From Deltaproteobacteria bacterium (GTDB lineage Bacteria; Desulfobacterota_B; Binatia; UBA9968): 6,351 nt of DNA. The DNA lies in contig JACZQL010000084.1 of the NCBI GenBank assembly GCA_022545745.1, positions 1-6,351 of the forward strand, read 5' to 3'. The notes under the pieces are model-generated. The model did not search any database. It saw only the letters and a list, made by a program, of their open reading frames with translations, and was not told the DNA's origin. A program made the translations under genes and the position numbers. Below, in pieces: positions 5,501-6,351 of the stretch (its first letter is position 1; the number at the start of each line of letters is the position of its first letter).

Positions 5501-6351
5501 TTAACCGCCTTCTCCTTTGTGCACCTTTCCTTTTCCCATTATGTGAGCCCTAGACGTGTCTCGTGACTTCATGATTTGCAGGGCCTCTTCGAAATGCTGA
5601 ATCGCTTCATCCCGTCTCCCCCCTTGAGTGAGAAGCCGACCCAACCTTTCATGAACTTCGGCCTGTCCCGGCTTTACCTCTAGCGCGCGGCGATATTGTT
5701 CAATGGCTTTCTCTAAATCACCTCTGTTAGCAAAAATATTTGCCAGGTTGGTATAGACCTGAGCATTGGTAGGGTCGACCTGGAGCGCTGCGCGAAAATG
5801 ATCAATCGCCTCATCTATTTTCCCCTGCCCAGCTAGCGCAGTCCCCAGGTTGTTGTGCGCTAAAGAATTGGCAGGATTGATCCGAAGCGCTTCACGAAAA
5901 TGGTCAATCGCCGCTTCCACCCTCCCCTGCCCAGCTAGCGCAATCCCCAGGTTACTGTGCGCTAAAGAATTGGCAGGATTGATCCGCAAGGCCTGTCGGT
6001 AGTGTCCAATCGCCTCCTCTAACTGACCCTGACTCCTCAACGCATTACCCAGGTTGTTGTGCGTTAAAGAATCGGTAGGACGGATCCGCAAGGCCTGTCG
6101 GTAGTGCCCAATCGCCTCCTCTAACTGACCCTGGCTGCTCAACGCATTACCCAGGTTGGTGTGAGCTGAATTATCGGTAGGTTTGATCTGCAAGGCCTGT
6201 CGATAGTGACAAATCGCCTCTTCTAATTCATCCCGGTCAGCTAAGATGTTACCCAAGTTATAGTGAGCAGTTGATGATCTTTGTGTAACAGCAAGGGCAT
6301 GTCTCCACAGCTTCTCTGAGTTGTGCCAGACCTGCACCTGCTTCCACGTTA
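5501..6351 (-). CDS. TPR-repeat protein, C-terminal part (5'-truncated by window edge)
   Basis: The frame is open from the right edge of the window to TAA at 5503-5501, giving 282 visible residues. The GTG at 6337 could be read as a start, but the codons before it continue the frame as T-W-K-Q. The joined T-W-K-Q-V-Q-V-W-H-N-S-E-x-L-W-x-H-A-L resembles the segment linking a multi-pass membrane domain to TPRs in TMTC/PMT-like (DUF1736-type) proteins, so I read it as the tail of a larger membrane protein. Seven complete 34-residue TPRs follow at about residues 26-263, each with the N-L-G, A-I-x-x-(Y/F) and A-L-x-(I/V)-x-P positions, then a basic, glycine-rich tail. TPRs bind partner proteins or peptides. 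Several units are nearly identical in DNA with a 102-bp period. No transmembrane helix is inside the window, so the membrane part is inferred. Confidence 0.85.
   Translation of the reverse strand, partial: TWKQVQVWHNSEKLWRHALAVTQRSSTAHYNLGNILADRDELEEAICHYRQALQIKPTDNSAHTNLGNALSSQGQLEEAIGHYRQALRIRPTDSLTHNNLGNALRSQGQLEEAIGHYRQALRINPANSLAHSNLGIALAGQGRVEAAIDHFREALRINPANSLAHNNLGTALAGQGKIDEAIDHFRAALQVDPTNAQVYTNLANIFANRGDLEKAIEQYRRALEVKPGQAEVHERLGRLLTQGGRRDEAIQHFEEALQIMKSRDTSRAHIMGKGKVHKGEGG

Overview
This is a GC-rich bacterial window with two converging gene groups and an unusually structured intergenic region between them. No rRNA, tRNA, CRISPR array or transposase is visible. The lineage cannot be fixed from the sequence. 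The gene types and the dense, short-period palindromic repeats between genes resemble uncultured soil or subsurface bacteria (for example Desulfobacterota, NC10 or Rokubacteria-like genomes); this is an impression, not a measurement.

Left part, plus strand: positions 1-193 are the last 63 codons of a UbiD-type decarboxylase/carboxylase that begins outside the window. After a 193-bp gap holding an imperfect inverted repeat (250-329) comes a compact three-gene operon. It encodes a xanthine-oxidase-family molybdenum hydroxylase: FAD subunit (387-1274), [2Fe-2S] subunit (1271-1732, ATGA overlap) and molybdopterin catalytic subunit (1743-4052). The motifs place it with the broad xanthine dehydrogenase / 4-hydroxybenzoyl-CoA reductase / nicotinate dehydrogenase group rather than with true CO dehydrogenase. 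The FAD subunit lacks the cysteine-rich insertion of 4-hydroxybenzoyl-CoA reductase. A UbiD enzyme beside such an oxidoreductase suggests catabolism of an aromatic or heteroaromatic acid, but the substrate is not readable from the sequence.

Middle part, 4053-4499: no gene is seen. The stretch is built from nested repeats around a centre near 4247. From outside inward these are 7-bp-period repeats, inverted arms with a 10-bp period, inverted arms with a 9-bp period, and two perfect hairpins. The two hairpins have unrelated stems, but their 8-nt loops are exact reverse complements of each other. This is the most unusual object in the window.

Right part, minus strand: a nitrilase-superfamily amidohydrolase (5444-4500) with an intact Glu-Lys-Cys triad and a lysine-rich tail lies 56 bp downstream of the 3' end of a large TPR gene (6351-5501). 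The TPR gene runs off the window. Its visible first residues look like the end of a membrane enzyme module followed by seven TPR units, several of them nearly identical at DNA level. The two genes may be co-transcribed; no functional link between them and the molybdenum hydroxylase is evident.
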